Shown: one piece after another, positions 34,447 to 42,836 of the stretch | Layout: every line of letters starts with the position of its first letter | Position numbering within the stretch: the first letter of the stretch is position 1 | The notes under the pieces: model-generated | What the model saw: the letters and a program-made list of their open reading frames with translations, nothing else | Told to the model about the DNA's origin: nothing | Databases searched by the model: none | Made by a program: the position numbers and the translations under genes | Assembly: GCA_030430565.1 (NCBI GenBank) | Contig: JAUIKS010000009.1 | Span: forward strand, 62,001-126,000 | From: Polyangia bacterium | Lineage (GTDB): Bacteria; Myxococcota_A; Polyangia; Nannocystales; Nannocystaceae | Direction of reading: 5' to 3' | DNA length: 64,000 nt

Positions 34447-36891
34447 GTGATAACCGATGCCGCTGACTGGAGCTGGTCCACGAAAATCGTCTACGCGTGC
34501 GTCTGCGGGTCGTACTTCGTGGCAAAGCGTTGGCGGTGGATCGACGTCGACAAGCGCGCGCGGGAGGCGCAGAAAGCGCTTCGGCGCGGACCCGTGGACG
34601 GGCAGTGCAAGGACTGCGGTCGCTTCGCCAGCGCGCGGCTGCCGTGGGTCTCACTCCGTCCCGGGAGTCGGAGCGCGCAGCTGATCCTCGCGTCCTCCCA
34701 TCGCGCCGAGATCACGCGCGTCCTCCAGCTGCACCTCGAGTGGCTCGAGGCGCGCACGGAGTGGATCGTCCCCTGGCTCTTGCAGCCGGAGCTCGACTTC
34801 GCGATGTCGGGCGAGGAGGACGCCGACGAGGAGGACACCAACCCCGGGCGACAAGCTCCAAAGGCCAGGCCGATCGCGGTCGCCAGCGCGCCCGCCCGCG
34901 AGCCGGCGCGGCGCGCTCCCGTCGTCATTCAGAGCCCCGTCGGCGTCAAGCTGAACGACGAATTCGTCGCGGCCGTCGACGCGCTCGAGGCTGAGCCCGA
35001 CGAGGAGTCGGTCGAGCTCGAGGCGGTCGAGGTCGACGAGGTCGATGAGGTCGAGCTCGCGGCCGAGGACGACGACGTCGAGCTCGACGCGGCCGACTTC
35101 GTCGAGGCCGACGACGTGCTCGCCGCGGTGATCCCCGCCGAGCCGTCACAGGAGCCCGGCGAGCTGGTCGAGACCGTCGTCGGCGCGCTCATGCTCGACG
35201 CCGGCGGCGTGCGCGTGACCGCGGCCATGAACCCGCACTCCGGGGAGTTCTGGCGGACCGCAGATGTCAAGATGCGCCCGGTCCTGCTGCGCGAGTACGG
35301 CTATCCGCTGATCGGCGTGCGCGCGGTCGCGGAGGGCATCGGGCAGCGCGCGGTCGTCGACGCGGTCGTCGACATCGCCGAGCCTGGCACTGAGGACCTG
35401 TTCCTTCAGCTAGCCAGGCAGTTCCACGTCACGCTCGCGCTGGTCGACGAGCGCGGCGCGCCGATCGACGAGCGCATCATCTCCTCCGACAGCCTCTCGC
35501 GCAACGCCTCCATGTGCTACGAGGGCGCGCGCGGGATGCTGGCGAAGCAGCCCGCGACCGACTTCGAGCAGGCCCTGCGGCGCCTGGCCGCGAGCGAGAT
35601 CGACAAGCGCCTCACGCCCGCCAAGTACCCCGTCGAGGTCGTCGACACCATCGAGCTGGCCTCGCCCGCGCGCGTGTGGGAGGCGCTCGACTTCCTCGAC
35701 GACCTGTCGAAGAAAGAGAACCTCACGCACCTGCTCGAGGTCGAGGGCCTCTCGGTCTCGGCCTACGAAGATCTGAGGCGGCGCGTGCTCGCGGCCTCGG
35801 TCGAGTTCGGGCTCACGCCCGCGACCCGGTTCTGGCGCCGCGTCATCGGCTCTGACCTGGTCGACAACGCCGAGGACTGGGTCGGCAAGCTCGTCGCCGC
35901 GCGTCAGCGCTCGGTCGACAGCGGCGTCGACGATCTCTCGCAGGTCCAGGCCGGCGAGGCCTGGCACCGGATCCGCGACCTCTGCCACCGCAAGCGCGTC
36001 TCCGAGCCGGCGGCGCTGAAGTCGGTGTTCGCGTCCGACAGCGGGAAGGCGCCGGTCATGCGGATGCGCCGGAGCACCCAGCCGCCGGTCTCGGCCTCCG
36101 GCGAGATCGGCGGTGACGACTCGCCGAAGAAGCCGAGTCGGCGCGCGCAGTCACGCGGCGGCGCGAGGATACGCACCTCCGGCGTCGACCTGCAGAACCC
36201 GAAGCTGCGGCTCGCCCGCGCGACCGACATCCTCTCTGGCGCGATGGTCAGCCCCCAGGCGCTCGGCCTGGTCTTCGACGCGCTCGACGAGTTCGACATC
36301 GGCGAGCTGCTGGCGATCCTCCCCAACCTCTCCGAGCTCGGCCCGAAGGTCGTGCCAGGGCTCATCGACAAGCTCGCGGCGCCCCGGCGAGAGCTGCGCC
36401 AAGCCGCCGCGATCATCCTCGGGCTGATCGGCGACCGGCGCGCCATCGAGCCGATGATCCGGCGGCTCGTCGAGGAGCGGACCAGCGTCTGGATCGACGT
36501 CGCGCGCGCGCTCGGGAGCTCCGGCCCGCGGGTCATCGGGCCGCTGTGCGACCTGCTCCAAGAGACTCCTGCGCGAGAGCGCGACTTCGCGGTCAAGCGG
36601 GTCGCCCGCGCCATGGCCGAGGTCGTGATCTCCGACGGGGATGACGAGGGCGGGCCCGGGCGCGTGGCGGTCGAGGCGCTGGTCGACGTCGGCGATCCCG
36701 CGCTCTCTGGCTCCGCTCGCGAGGCGCTTGCTACACTGAACGATGTGCGGAGCGCCGGGGAGATGGCACGCGGGGAGCGCCCGCTCGACGAGGACACGGT
36801 GGTCCGTGGCTTCTCGCGTCTCGCCTACGAGGCTATCACCGTGCCGGAGATGGAGGTCGACATGAACGACCTCGAGGATATTGGGGGTTGA
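34447..36891 (+). CDS. CpXC-like zinc-binding N-terminus fused to HEAT repeats
   Basis: 814 aa, GTG start at 34447 (MITDAADWSWSTKIVYACVC). C18-x-C20-G and C54-x-x-C57-G form a plausible zinc site; the spacing and the segment QLILASSHRAEITRVLQLHL between them and residue 110 resemble the CpXC family. Residues 115-245 are very acidic. A middle domain (about 250-540) is alpha/beta and unidentified (LMLDAGGVRVTAAMNPHSGEFW, ARQFHVTLALVDERGAPIDE). After a basic linker, residues about 580-760 are HEAT-like repeats (GPKVVPGLIDKLAAPRRELRQAAAIILGLIGDRRAIEPMI). The next gene, a phosphoesterase, begins 1 nt after the stop, so the two are co-translated and probably act together. Confidence 0.72.
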   Translation: MITDAADWSWSTKIVYACVCGSYFVAKRWRWIDVDKRAREAQKALRRGPVDGQCKDCGRFASARLPWVSLRPGSRSAQLILASSHRAEITRVLQLHLEWLEARTEWIVPWLLQPELDFAMSGEEDADEEDTNPGRQAPKARPIAVASAPAREPARRAPVVIQSPVGVKLNDEFVAAVDALEAEPDEESVELEAVEVDEVDEVELAAEDDDVELDAADFVEADDVLAAVIPAEPSQEPGELVETVVGALMLDAGGVRVTAAMNPHSGEFWRTADVKMRPVLLREYGYPLIGVRAVAEGIGQRAVVDAVVDIAEPGTEDLFLQLARQFHVTLALVDERGAPIDERIISSDSLSRNASMCYEGARGMLAKQPATDFEQALRRLAASEIDKRLTPAKYPVEVVDTIELASPARVWEALDFLDDLSKKENLTHLLEVEGLSVSAYEDLRRRVLAASVEFGLTPATRFWRRVIGSDLVDNAEDWVGKLVAARQRSVDSGVDDLSQVQAGEAWHRIRDLCHRKRVSEPAALKSVFASDSGKAPVMRMRRSTQPPVSASGEIGGDDSPKKPSRRAQSRGGARIRTSGVDLQNPKLRLARATDILSGAMVSPQALGLVFDALDEFDIGELLAILPNLSELGPKVVPGLIDKLAAPRRELRQAAAIILGLIGDRRAIEPMIRRLVEERTSVWIDVARALGSSGPRVIGPLCDLLQETPARERDFAVKRVARAMAEVVISDGDDEGGPGRVAVEALVDVGDPALSGSAREALATLNDVRSAGEMARGERPLDEDTVVRGFSRLAYEAITVPEMEVDMNDLEDIGG

Positions 36892-36892
36892 G

Positions 36893-37627
36893 ATGCGCTA
36901 CGGAATTTTCTCCGACACACACGCGAACCTTGACGCGCTCGAGGCCGTGCTCCGCTGCTTCGACCGCGAGCGCGTGGACTGCCTCGTCTGCCTCGGCGAC
37001 ACCGTAGGCTACGGCGCGCAGCCCAACGAGTGCTGCGACCTCGTCAAGGCCAACACCAAGTTCTGCATCCTCGGCAATCACGACGCCGCCGTCGCCGGGC
37101 GCATGGACTACAGCTACTACTACGACGCCGCGCGCGAGGCCCTCGACCTGCACGCCTCGATCCTCACCAAGACCAACCTCGACTGGCTGCGCGGCCTCCC
37201 CTACAAGGAGGAGGACCAGGCCACGCACTTCTGTCACGGCTCCCCGGTCGACCTTGAGGAGTTCGAGTACATCTTCAGCGTCGAGCAGGCCGCGACCTGC
37301 ATCCCGATCTGGGACCGCCTCGGGCAGGCCACCTTCATCGGTCACTCGCACCTCTGCAAGTCCTTCGCGATCGGCCGCGAGCGCGTCTACGAGGTCGTGA
37401 CCAAGGAGTTCGAGATCCACCCCGAGTTCCGCTACATCATCTCCGTGGGCTCGGTCGGGCAGCCGCGGGATCATGACCCAAGAGCCAGCTACACGATCTA
37501 CGACTCGGATCGCGGCTACTTCAGCTTCAAGCGCGTCGAGTACAACGTGACCTCCGCCGCCCAGAAGATCTTCGGCGACCAGCGCCTCTCCGACAGCTTC
37601 GGCGCCCGCCTGTTCGCCGGCATCTGA
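36893..37627 (+). CDS. Metallophosphoesterase
   Basis: 244 aa from the ATG at 36893. Calcineurin-like motifs are all present: SDTHANLDAL (D-x-H), LGDTVGYGAQPNEC (GD), ILGNHDAAV (GNHD), HGSP and FIGHSHLCK (GHxH). This is the YfcE/MJ0936-like layout; family members hydrolyse phosphodiesters or phosphomonoesters with two metal ions, often Mn. No signal peptide, so cytoplasmic. The start is 1 nt after the stop of the CpXC-HEAT gene, with GGGGGT upstream as SD. The natural substrate cannot be read from sequence. Confidence 0.88.
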   Translation: MRYGIFSDTHANLDALEAVLRCFDRERVDCLVCLGDTVGYGAQPNECCDLVKANTKFCILGNHDAAVAGRMDYSYYYDAAREALDLHASILTKTNLDWLRGLPYKEEDQATHFCHGSPVDLEEFEYIFSVEQAATCIPIWDRLGQATFIGHSHLCKSFAIGRERVYEVVTKEFEIHPEFRYIISVGSVGQPRDHDPRASYTIYDSDRGYFSFKRVEYNVTSAAQKIFGDQRLSDSFGARLFAGI

Positions 37628-37651
37628 GCGCGCGTCGGGCTCGTCGCCGCG

Positions 37652-37843
37652 GCACGTCCGGACGCGCTCCCGCACGTCCGGACGCTGTCCGTCCGGACAC
37701 GCTCGCTGTCCGTCCGGACACGCTCGCTGTCCGTCCGGACACGCTCGCTGTCCGTCCGGGCTCGTTGTCCGTCCGGACACGCTCGCTGCACGTCCAAACG
37801 CTCGCTGACGTCCGGACACGCTCGCTGCACGTCCAAACGCGCG
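37652..37843. repeat. 21-bp tandem array with GTCCGGAC palindromes
   Basis: Exact 21-bp units (core TCCGTCCGGACACGCTCG) run at 37685-37705, 37706-37726 and 37727-37747. Variants follow: a shortened unit, another full unit at 37765-37785, then alternating ACGTCCAAACG and ACGTCCGGACA forms to 37843. Each full unit carries the self-complementary GTCCGGAC. Period 21 keeps frames open on both strands (e.g. heptapeptide PDGQRAC), so the overlapping ORFs are artefacts. The gap 37628-37982 has no credible gene. Confidence 0.85.
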
Positions 37844-37883
37844 CGAAGGGTACGCGAACAAACAGCGCCCGAGCGCCCGTGAC

Positions 37884-37929
37884 TCCCGCAAGTAGCGCCC
37901 CCCGCCCATCCCTCTCCGCCCCGCGGAAC
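37884..37929. repeat. Intergenic module shared with 23177-23224 (copy 2)
   Basis: Starts TCCCGCAAGTAGCGCCCCCC and ends CCCCGCGGAAC. It matches the module in the first repeat island with one mismatch in the first 31 nt and a short indel before the shared end. It lies between the 21-bp array and the M28 peptidase stop codon. Confidence 0.75.
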
Positions 37930-37982
37930 AAAGCAGACCGCGCAGATCAGCAGAGCGCTACCCACGAGCGAGACAGCTCGAG

Positions 37983-39719
37983 CTATCCAGCGCCCGAGCG
38001 CATCGCGTCGCGAAGCGGCCGAAACTCGCTGTGCGGGTACCAGTTCGGAAACCGCTCATCCACCGCCACGTGATAACCAGTATGAAAGTACATGATCACG
38101 TCCTGGACGATCCCCCCCATATCCCAGGTCTTGGCGTCGTACTCATCCCCGGTCTGGTGGTACCCGTGCTGGATGTAGTCGACATAGCGCTGGAGATCCA
38201 CCGTCTCCCCCGCGCTCGGATCCTGTGACGGTCCGCCCACGGCGAACAGCGCCGGCACCCCGCGCGACGCGAAGGGGTAGTGATCGCTGCGGAAGAACGC
38301 CCCCAGCTCGGGCGCCGGATCTGGGAACAGCGCCCGGTCGACCGCCGGCGCCGCCCGGGCCATGTACTCCTCCAGCTCCGAGCTGCCGAGCGCCACCACC
38401 GTCATCCCCCGCGTCTCCCCGAAGGGGAACAGCGCGTCCATATTGATCACGCCCGCCGTCTGGGCCAGCGGATACAGCGGTCGCTCGACGTAGTGCTTCG
38501 CCCCCAAGAGGCCCTGCTCCTCGGCCGTCGTCGCCAGGAACACGATCGAGCGCGCCGGCCTCGGCTCCAGCGAAGCGAAGGCCTCCGCCAGCTCGAGCAG
38601 CGCGGCCGTCCCGGTCGCGTTGTCGATCGCGCCGTTGAACACCCGATCACCCTCGCGGCCCGCGTCCACGCCCACGTGATCCCAGTGCGCCGTGTACAGC
38701 ACGTACTCATCGGGCCGCTCGCTCCCCGGCAGGATCCCGACCACGTTGTGCGAGCGCACCGGCTCGGCGGCGGTCTCGACCTCCGCGTCGACCTCGAGGC
38801 CGAGCGGCACGGCCACGAACTCCGCGCGCTCGGCCGCCGCGCGCAGGCTCGCCGGATCCTGCCCCGCGAGCGTCAGCAGCTCATCCACCACGGCGCCGCG
38901 CATGATCCCCTGAAGATCCACCGCGGCCCGCGAGTCGGCGAGGCGGTAGCTGGTCTTGTTCGCCCCGCCCGCGATCGTCTTCCAGGGCACCGTCGCGGCG
39001 TCGTGGATCGAGATCACCCCGAGCGCGCCGCGCTCCCGGGCCGCGTCCTTCTTCGCCTGGAACGTGCCGTGGTGCGTCAGCGCGCGGCCCTTGAAGAACT
39101 TCGGGTCAGGCGCGGCCGCGTCCTCGCCGGGCTCGCCGCGCAGCACGAGCACGATCTTTCCGCGCACGTCGGTCGACCCGTAGTCATCCCACCCGTGCTC
39201 GGGCGCGACGACGCCGTGGCCCGCGAACACCAGCTCGCGCCCCGACACGGTCAGGCGGTCGCGGTAGCGCTCGACCCCGAACAAGATGTCGTCTGGGACA
39301 GACAGCGCTCGCGCGCCGCGGCGAGCGCTCGCGCGCCGGACCGCGAAGCGGCGCGCGCCGGGCTTGGTCGCCACCAGCGGGACCTCCTGCAGGAAGCTCT
39401 CGCCGTTGCCCGGCTCGACGCCGAAGCGCGCGAGCTGGGCGGAGAGGTAGGAGATGGTCTTGGTCTCGCCCGCGCTCCCGGGGAAGCGGCCCTCGAAGGC
39501 GTCGGAGGCCAGCAGCTCGACGTGGCGCGCTAGATCGGCGCCGTCGATCGTCGCGAGGCCGGCCTCGAGGCCGCGCGTCGCGGGCTCACCGGCCGACGCG
39601 GGCGCGCGGTCGGTCGACGCGTCGGTCGGCGCGCTCGTCGGCTGCTCGTTTCGACAGGCTAGGCAGAGCGTCGCGGCAGCGAGCGCGAGCAGGGTGGCGC
39701 GGGCGGGGGCTTCAGTCAT
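37983..39719 (-). CDS. M28-family zinc aminopeptidase, probable lipoprotein
   Basis: 578 aa from the third of three consecutive ATGs (39725, 39722, 39719), chosen because GAGAGG then has normal spacing. The N-terminus is a lipoprotein-like signal (TLLALAAATLCLACRN). The protease-associated insert (about 120-300) precedes the metal site: AHWDHVG (His), NGAIDNATG (Asp), TTAEEQG (Glu-Glu, catalytic and ligand), INMDALF (Asp) and YHQTGDEYD (His). All five metal positions are present, so an active di-zinc exopeptidase in the envelope is likely. It overlaps the end of the ArsR-like regulator gene by 8 nt, so the regulator probably shares its transcript. Confidence 0.88.
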   Translation of the reverse strand: MTEAPARATLLALAAATLCLACRNEQPTSAPTDASTDRAPASAGEPATRGLEAGLATIDGADLARHVELLASDAFEGRFPGSAGETKTISYLSAQLARFGVEPGNGESFLQEVPLVATKPGARRFAVRRASARRGARALSVPDDILFGVERYRDRLTVSGRELVFAGHGVVAPEHGWDDYGSTDVRGKIVLVLRGEPGEDAAAPDPKFFKGRALTHHGTFQAKKDAARERGALGVISIHDAATVPWKTIAGGANKTSYRLADSRAAVDLQGIMRGAVVDELLTLAGQDPASLRAAAERAEFVAVPLGLEVDAEVETAAEPVRSHNVVGILPGSERPDEYVLYTAHWDHVGVDAGREGDRVFNGAIDNATGTAALLELAEAFASLEPRPARSIVFLATTAEEQGLLGAKHYVERPLYPLAQTAGVINMDALFPFGETRGMTVVALGSSELEEYMARAAPAVDRALFPDPAPELGAFFRSDHYPFASRGVPALFAVGGPSQDPSAGETVDLQRYVDYIQHGYHQTGDEYDAKTWDMGGIVQDVIMYFHTGYHVAVDERFPNWYPHSEFRPLRDAMRSGAG

Positions 39720-40398
39720 CATCATCCTCTCGACTCTCCCGACGCGAGCGACCGCGCGTCGCGTGGGAACCGGATCCACCAGCTCGTGTTGGTCTCGCGA
39801 CGCGCGCTCGCGGCTTCGGCTCGCGCGCCGCGCCGGGCTCGACCGGCGCGAGCACCCAGGTGAGCGCGTACATGCCCTGTCCGCGCCCGCGCTCGGGCTT
39901 GCGCAGCAGCTCGACGATCGCCTGCAGATGGCGGTTGAGCTCGCGCAGCTCGGCGCGCGTCAAGCTCCCCTCGAGGCGCAGGCTCCACAGGCTGCGCAGC
40001 GCCCCCTGGGCGACCGCGAGCTCGCTGTGGAGGCCGGCCGAGAAGTCGCGCTCGGCCTGGCGCAGCATCGACGCGGTGATCTTCTCGAGCGCGCGCGCGT
40101 TGGCGGGATCCTCGGGGCGGTAGCGGATGTGCCAGCGCCGGGCGGGCAGGTCGTAGACGGCCTCCTCCGAGCGACCGGCGCCCTGGGCCCCGCGGCGCAC
40201 CAGCAGCCCGACCGAGAGCAGCTTCTTGACGTGGTAGTAGAGCGAGTCGGGCGCGACCTCGAGGGAGCGCGCCAGCTGCTTGACCGAGCACGGCCCGGCG
40301 CCCTCGAGGCGATCGAGGATCGCCTGCCGCGTCGGCGAGGCGAGGACCTCGAGCTGCGCGGGGTCATCGATCCAGAGGGGGCGGTCGCGCGGGGCCAT
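39712..40398 (-). CDS. ArsR-like winged-helix transcriptional regulator
   Basis: 228 aa. The N-terminal 90 residues form a winged helix: PAQLEVLASPTRQAILDRLEG, SVKQLARSLEVAPDSLYYHVKKLLSVGLLVRRG, with the wing at RRGAQGAGRSEEAVYDL. No ArsR metal-site cysteines (ELCVCD) are seen, so the signal is not an ArsR-type metal. A helical dimerisation part follows, and the tail is Arg/Ser-rich, ending in DDDD. It overlaps the downstream M28 peptidase gene. An AT-rich dyad sits about 20 bp upstream of the start codon and is the likely operator. Confidence 0.85.
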   Translation of the reverse strand: MAPRDRPLWIDDPAQLEVLASPTRQAILDRLEGAGPCSVKQLARSLEVAPDSLYYHVKKLLSVGLLVRRGAQGAGRSEEAVYDLPARRWHIRYRPEDPANARALEKITASMLRQAERDFSAGLHSELAVAQGALRSLWSLRLEGSLTRAELRELNRHLQAIVELLRKPERGRGQGMYALTWVLAPVEPGAAREPKPRARVARPTRAGGSGSHATRGRSRRESREDDDD

Positions 40399-40418
40399 CG
40401 AGCTCCTGTGCTTGATTG

Positions 40419-40442
40419 TTGAAAAATATTAAAAAATTTCAA
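40419..40442 (-). promoter_or_regulatory. AT-rich dyad, probable operator of the regulator-peptidase unit
   Basis: TTGAAA (40419-40424) and TTTCAA (40437-40442) form an inverted repeat with a 12-bp A/T centre (AATATTAAAAAA). It lies in a 30-bp stretch almost free of G/C within a 70% GC genome, 20 bp upstream of the start codon. It is well placed to overlap the promoter, and autoregulation is inferred. Confidence 0.55.
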
Positions 40443-40582
40443 TAAAAACTTTCGCGGCCGTGACCCGGTCGCGCGCGCGTCGTCGGCATGCGGGTGGACC
40501 ACGCGTTGAGGCGGCTCATCGCGCGCGGCGTCACGGCTCGCCGCGCGCCGAGGCGACCGGCGAGAAGACCGAACGGCCATGT

Positions 40583-42694
40583 CTACCGCCGCGGGCGGCC
40601 GAGCGTGAAGCAGAGGGTCGCGCCGGCGCCCTCGCCCTCGGACTCGATCCAGACGCGGCCGCGGTGCAGCTCGACGATCCGGCGGACGAGCGCGAGGCCG
40701 ACGCCCGAGCCCTCGCGCTGGTTGTCGAGCCGCTCGAACAGGCCGAAGACGCGCTGATGAAAGCGCGGGTCGATGCCGACGCCGTTGTCGCGGACGTAGT
40801 ACTCGGTGTCGCCATCGCGCGCGCGCGCGCCGATCTCGACGCGAGGCAGGGGGCGCTCGGCGGAGAACTTGATCGCGTTGGAGATCAGGTTCTGGAACAC
40901 GAGGCGGAGGCGCTCGCGGTCACCGTGGACGCGGCCGAGCGGGGCGGTGATCACGACCTCGGCGTTGGTGGCGGCGCGCTCGCCGTCGAGCAGGGTGATC
41001 GCCTCGTCGACGATGGCGTCGAGCTCGAACTCCATAGTTTCGCCGACGACCTTGCCGAGGCGGGAGAGGCTGAGGAGGTCGGCGATGAGCGAGGCCATGG
41101 ACTTCACGGCGCGCTTGATCGGGGGGAGCTCCGCGCGCGCGCCCTCGAGGTCGCGGCGCTCGAGGTCAGCCTCGAGGAAGCCGAGGAAGCCGGAGATCGT
41201 GACGAGCGGGCTCTTGAGGTCGTGCGAGACGATGTAGTTGAAGCGCTCGAGCTCGGCGTTCTTCTCGCGCAGCTCGCCGATCAGCGCCTCGCGCGTGCGC
41301 TCGGCCTCGACCCGCGCGGTCACGTCGCGGTGGGTCCCGAGGCTGCGCACGGGGACGCCCTCGTCGTCGCGGATGACCACGCACTCCGAGTGGATGTGCC
41401 GCAGCTCGCCGGTCGGGAGCAGGATGCGGAAGTCGATGGCGTGGCGCGTCTCGTCGGACTCGATCAGCCTGCGCTTCGCCGCGGCTACCGCGTCCCGATC
41501 GTCGGGGTGCATCAGCGCGGTCGTGGCGTTTGGGTCGCCGGTCCACTCCTCGCGCTCGAGCTGGTAGAGCCGGAGCATACCGTCCGTCACCGTCTTGATG
41601 TTGGTCTTGAAATTCCACTCCCACGAGCCGCTGTCGAGCAGCCGCTCGGCGAGCTCGAGGGCGTGCATCTTGTCCGCGAGCGCCTGCTCGGTCCGTCGCC
41701 GCGCCGTGATGTCGATCGCGCGCAGCAGGTACGCGCAGGTGTCGTATGGGCGCCCAGGCTGATGGATCGCGGTGCACAGGTTCTCGAAGCGGTGGCCGAG
41801 CAGCTCCGACTCGAAGCGGCTCGGCTCGCCGGTACGGCGCACGCGCTCGAGGTGCTCCGTGATCATCTCGCGCTGCTCCGGGATCGTGTAGTTGAGCAGC
41901 GACGTCCCGACGAGCTCGCGCGGGTTCAGCTCGGGCACCGTGTAGTTGATGAACCAGATCGTCCACTCGTGGTCGAGCAGCACGAAGTGCTCGCGGACGT
42001 TGCCGACGAACTGCGCGAAGGTCTCGATCAGCTGCGGACTCGGTCGACACTCGCCGGTGCGGTCGTCGAGGAGCTGGGCGCGCTCACGCAGCGGCGCGAG
42101 TCGGTCGCCGCTCGTGGGGGGGTGGCGCGCGAGCACGAGGAGCACGAGGCCGCCCAGCGGCGCGCGCGTGCACGCGACGAGCAGCTCGACGAGCGCCTGC
42201 GCGGCGTGGTCCGAGCGCGAGAGCACGAGCACGAGCGGGGCCTCCGCCGTGAGCGCGGCGAGCAGCTCGATCAGCGCCTCGGTCGGCGTGACCTGTCTCC
42301 GCGCGTCGCCGCCTCGCCCGGCGTCGTGAACCGCGAGCAGCACGGGGAACAGCGAGGCCAGCGCGGCGGCGCGGCGGCGCAGCAGGGCGCGCAGCGCCGG
42401 CGCCGGTCCGCGCAGCCGGCGGTCGAGCACCGGCGCGAGCGCCTGGGCCAGAGGCGCGAGCACAGGGCTGTCGTCGACGCGCGTGTCGCAGTGGCCCCAC
42501 CCGAATTCGGCGCCGTGCTCCCGCGCCAGCTCGCCCGCTCGCCTCGCGCGCGCGGCGGAGAGCAGCTTGGTCGGGCACGCCATGTAGATCGCGCGCGCGA
42601 CGTCGCCGCGCTCGATGAGCGCGCGACCGAGGGTGCGCCGCAGATCGTTCGCGAGCGCGTCGTGCGTCTCGCCTGTCTGAACGGCCTTGTCCAC
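40583..42694 (-). CDS. PAS-domain sensor histidine kinase (paralogue 1)
   Basis: 703 aa from a GTG at 42694, chosen by alignment with the paralogue upstream, which also starts with GTG. Residues 1-210 form an Ala/Leu/Arg-rich domain with a stretch (EAPLVLVLSRSDHAAQALVE) that looks like a decayed AAA ATPase Walker-B region. Two PAS domains follow (about 235-345 and 360-470; FVLLDHEWTIWFINYTVPEL, IHSECVVIRDDEGVPVRSLG). The HisKA helix has SHDLKSPLVTISGFLG with the phospho-accepting His. The HATPase_c domain has the N-box QNLISNAIKFS, DNGVGID and GSGVGLAL. No membrane segment is present, so it is a soluble kinase. No receiver or regulator gene is adjacent. Confidence 0.9.
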   Translation of the reverse strand: MDKAVQTGETHDALANDLRRTLGRALIERGDVARAIYMACPTKLLSAARARRAGELAREHGAEFGWGHCDTRVDDSPVLAPLAQALAPVLDRRLRGPAPALRALLRRRAAALASLFPVLLAVHDAGRGGDARRQVTPTEALIELLAALTAEAPLVLVLSRSDHAAQALVELLVACTRAPLGGLVLLVLARHPPTSGDRLAPLRERAQLLDDRTGECRPSPQLIETFAQFVGNVREHFVLLDHEWTIWFINYTVPELNPRELVGTSLLNYTIPEQREMITEHLERVRRTGEPSRFESELLGHRFENLCTAIHQPGRPYDTCAYLLRAIDITARRRTEQALADKMHALELAERLLDSGSWEWNFKTNIKTVTDGMLRLYQLEREEWTGDPNATTALMHPDDRDAVAAAKRRLIESDETRHAIDFRILLPTGELRHIHSECVVIRDDEGVPVRSLGTHRDVTARVEAERTREALIGELREKNAELERFNYIVSHDLKSPLVTISGFLGFLEADLERRDLEGARAELPPIKRAVKSMASLIADLLSLSRLGKVVGETMEFELDAIVDEAITLLDGERAATNAEVVITAPLGRVHGDRERLRLVFQNLISNAIKFSAERPLPRVEIGARARDGDTEYYVRDNGVGIDPRFHQRVFGLFERLDNQREGSGVGLALVRRIVELHRGRVWIESEGEGAGATLCFTLGRPRR

Positions 42695-42836
42695 TGAATC
42701 AACAGAGTACCGCGCGGGCGCGCCGCGTGAGCGCCGAGCTCGCGTCTCGCAGGCGCCCGCGAGGCGCGAGCTCGCGCCGCCTCGCCGAGGCTGACGCGCG
42801 CTCGACTCGCGCGAGCCGAGAGACAGGATCAAAGGG

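Noticed and set aside
37652-37843. Possible CRISPR array
   Set aside because: Units abut directly with no unique spacers, the period is 21 bp, and there are no cas genes in the window.
37516-37965. Minus-strand ORFs with heptapeptide repeats such as PDGQRAC
   Set aside because: Produced by the 21-bp tandem array; both strands are open, and the ORFs run into the metallophosphoesterase gene antisense.
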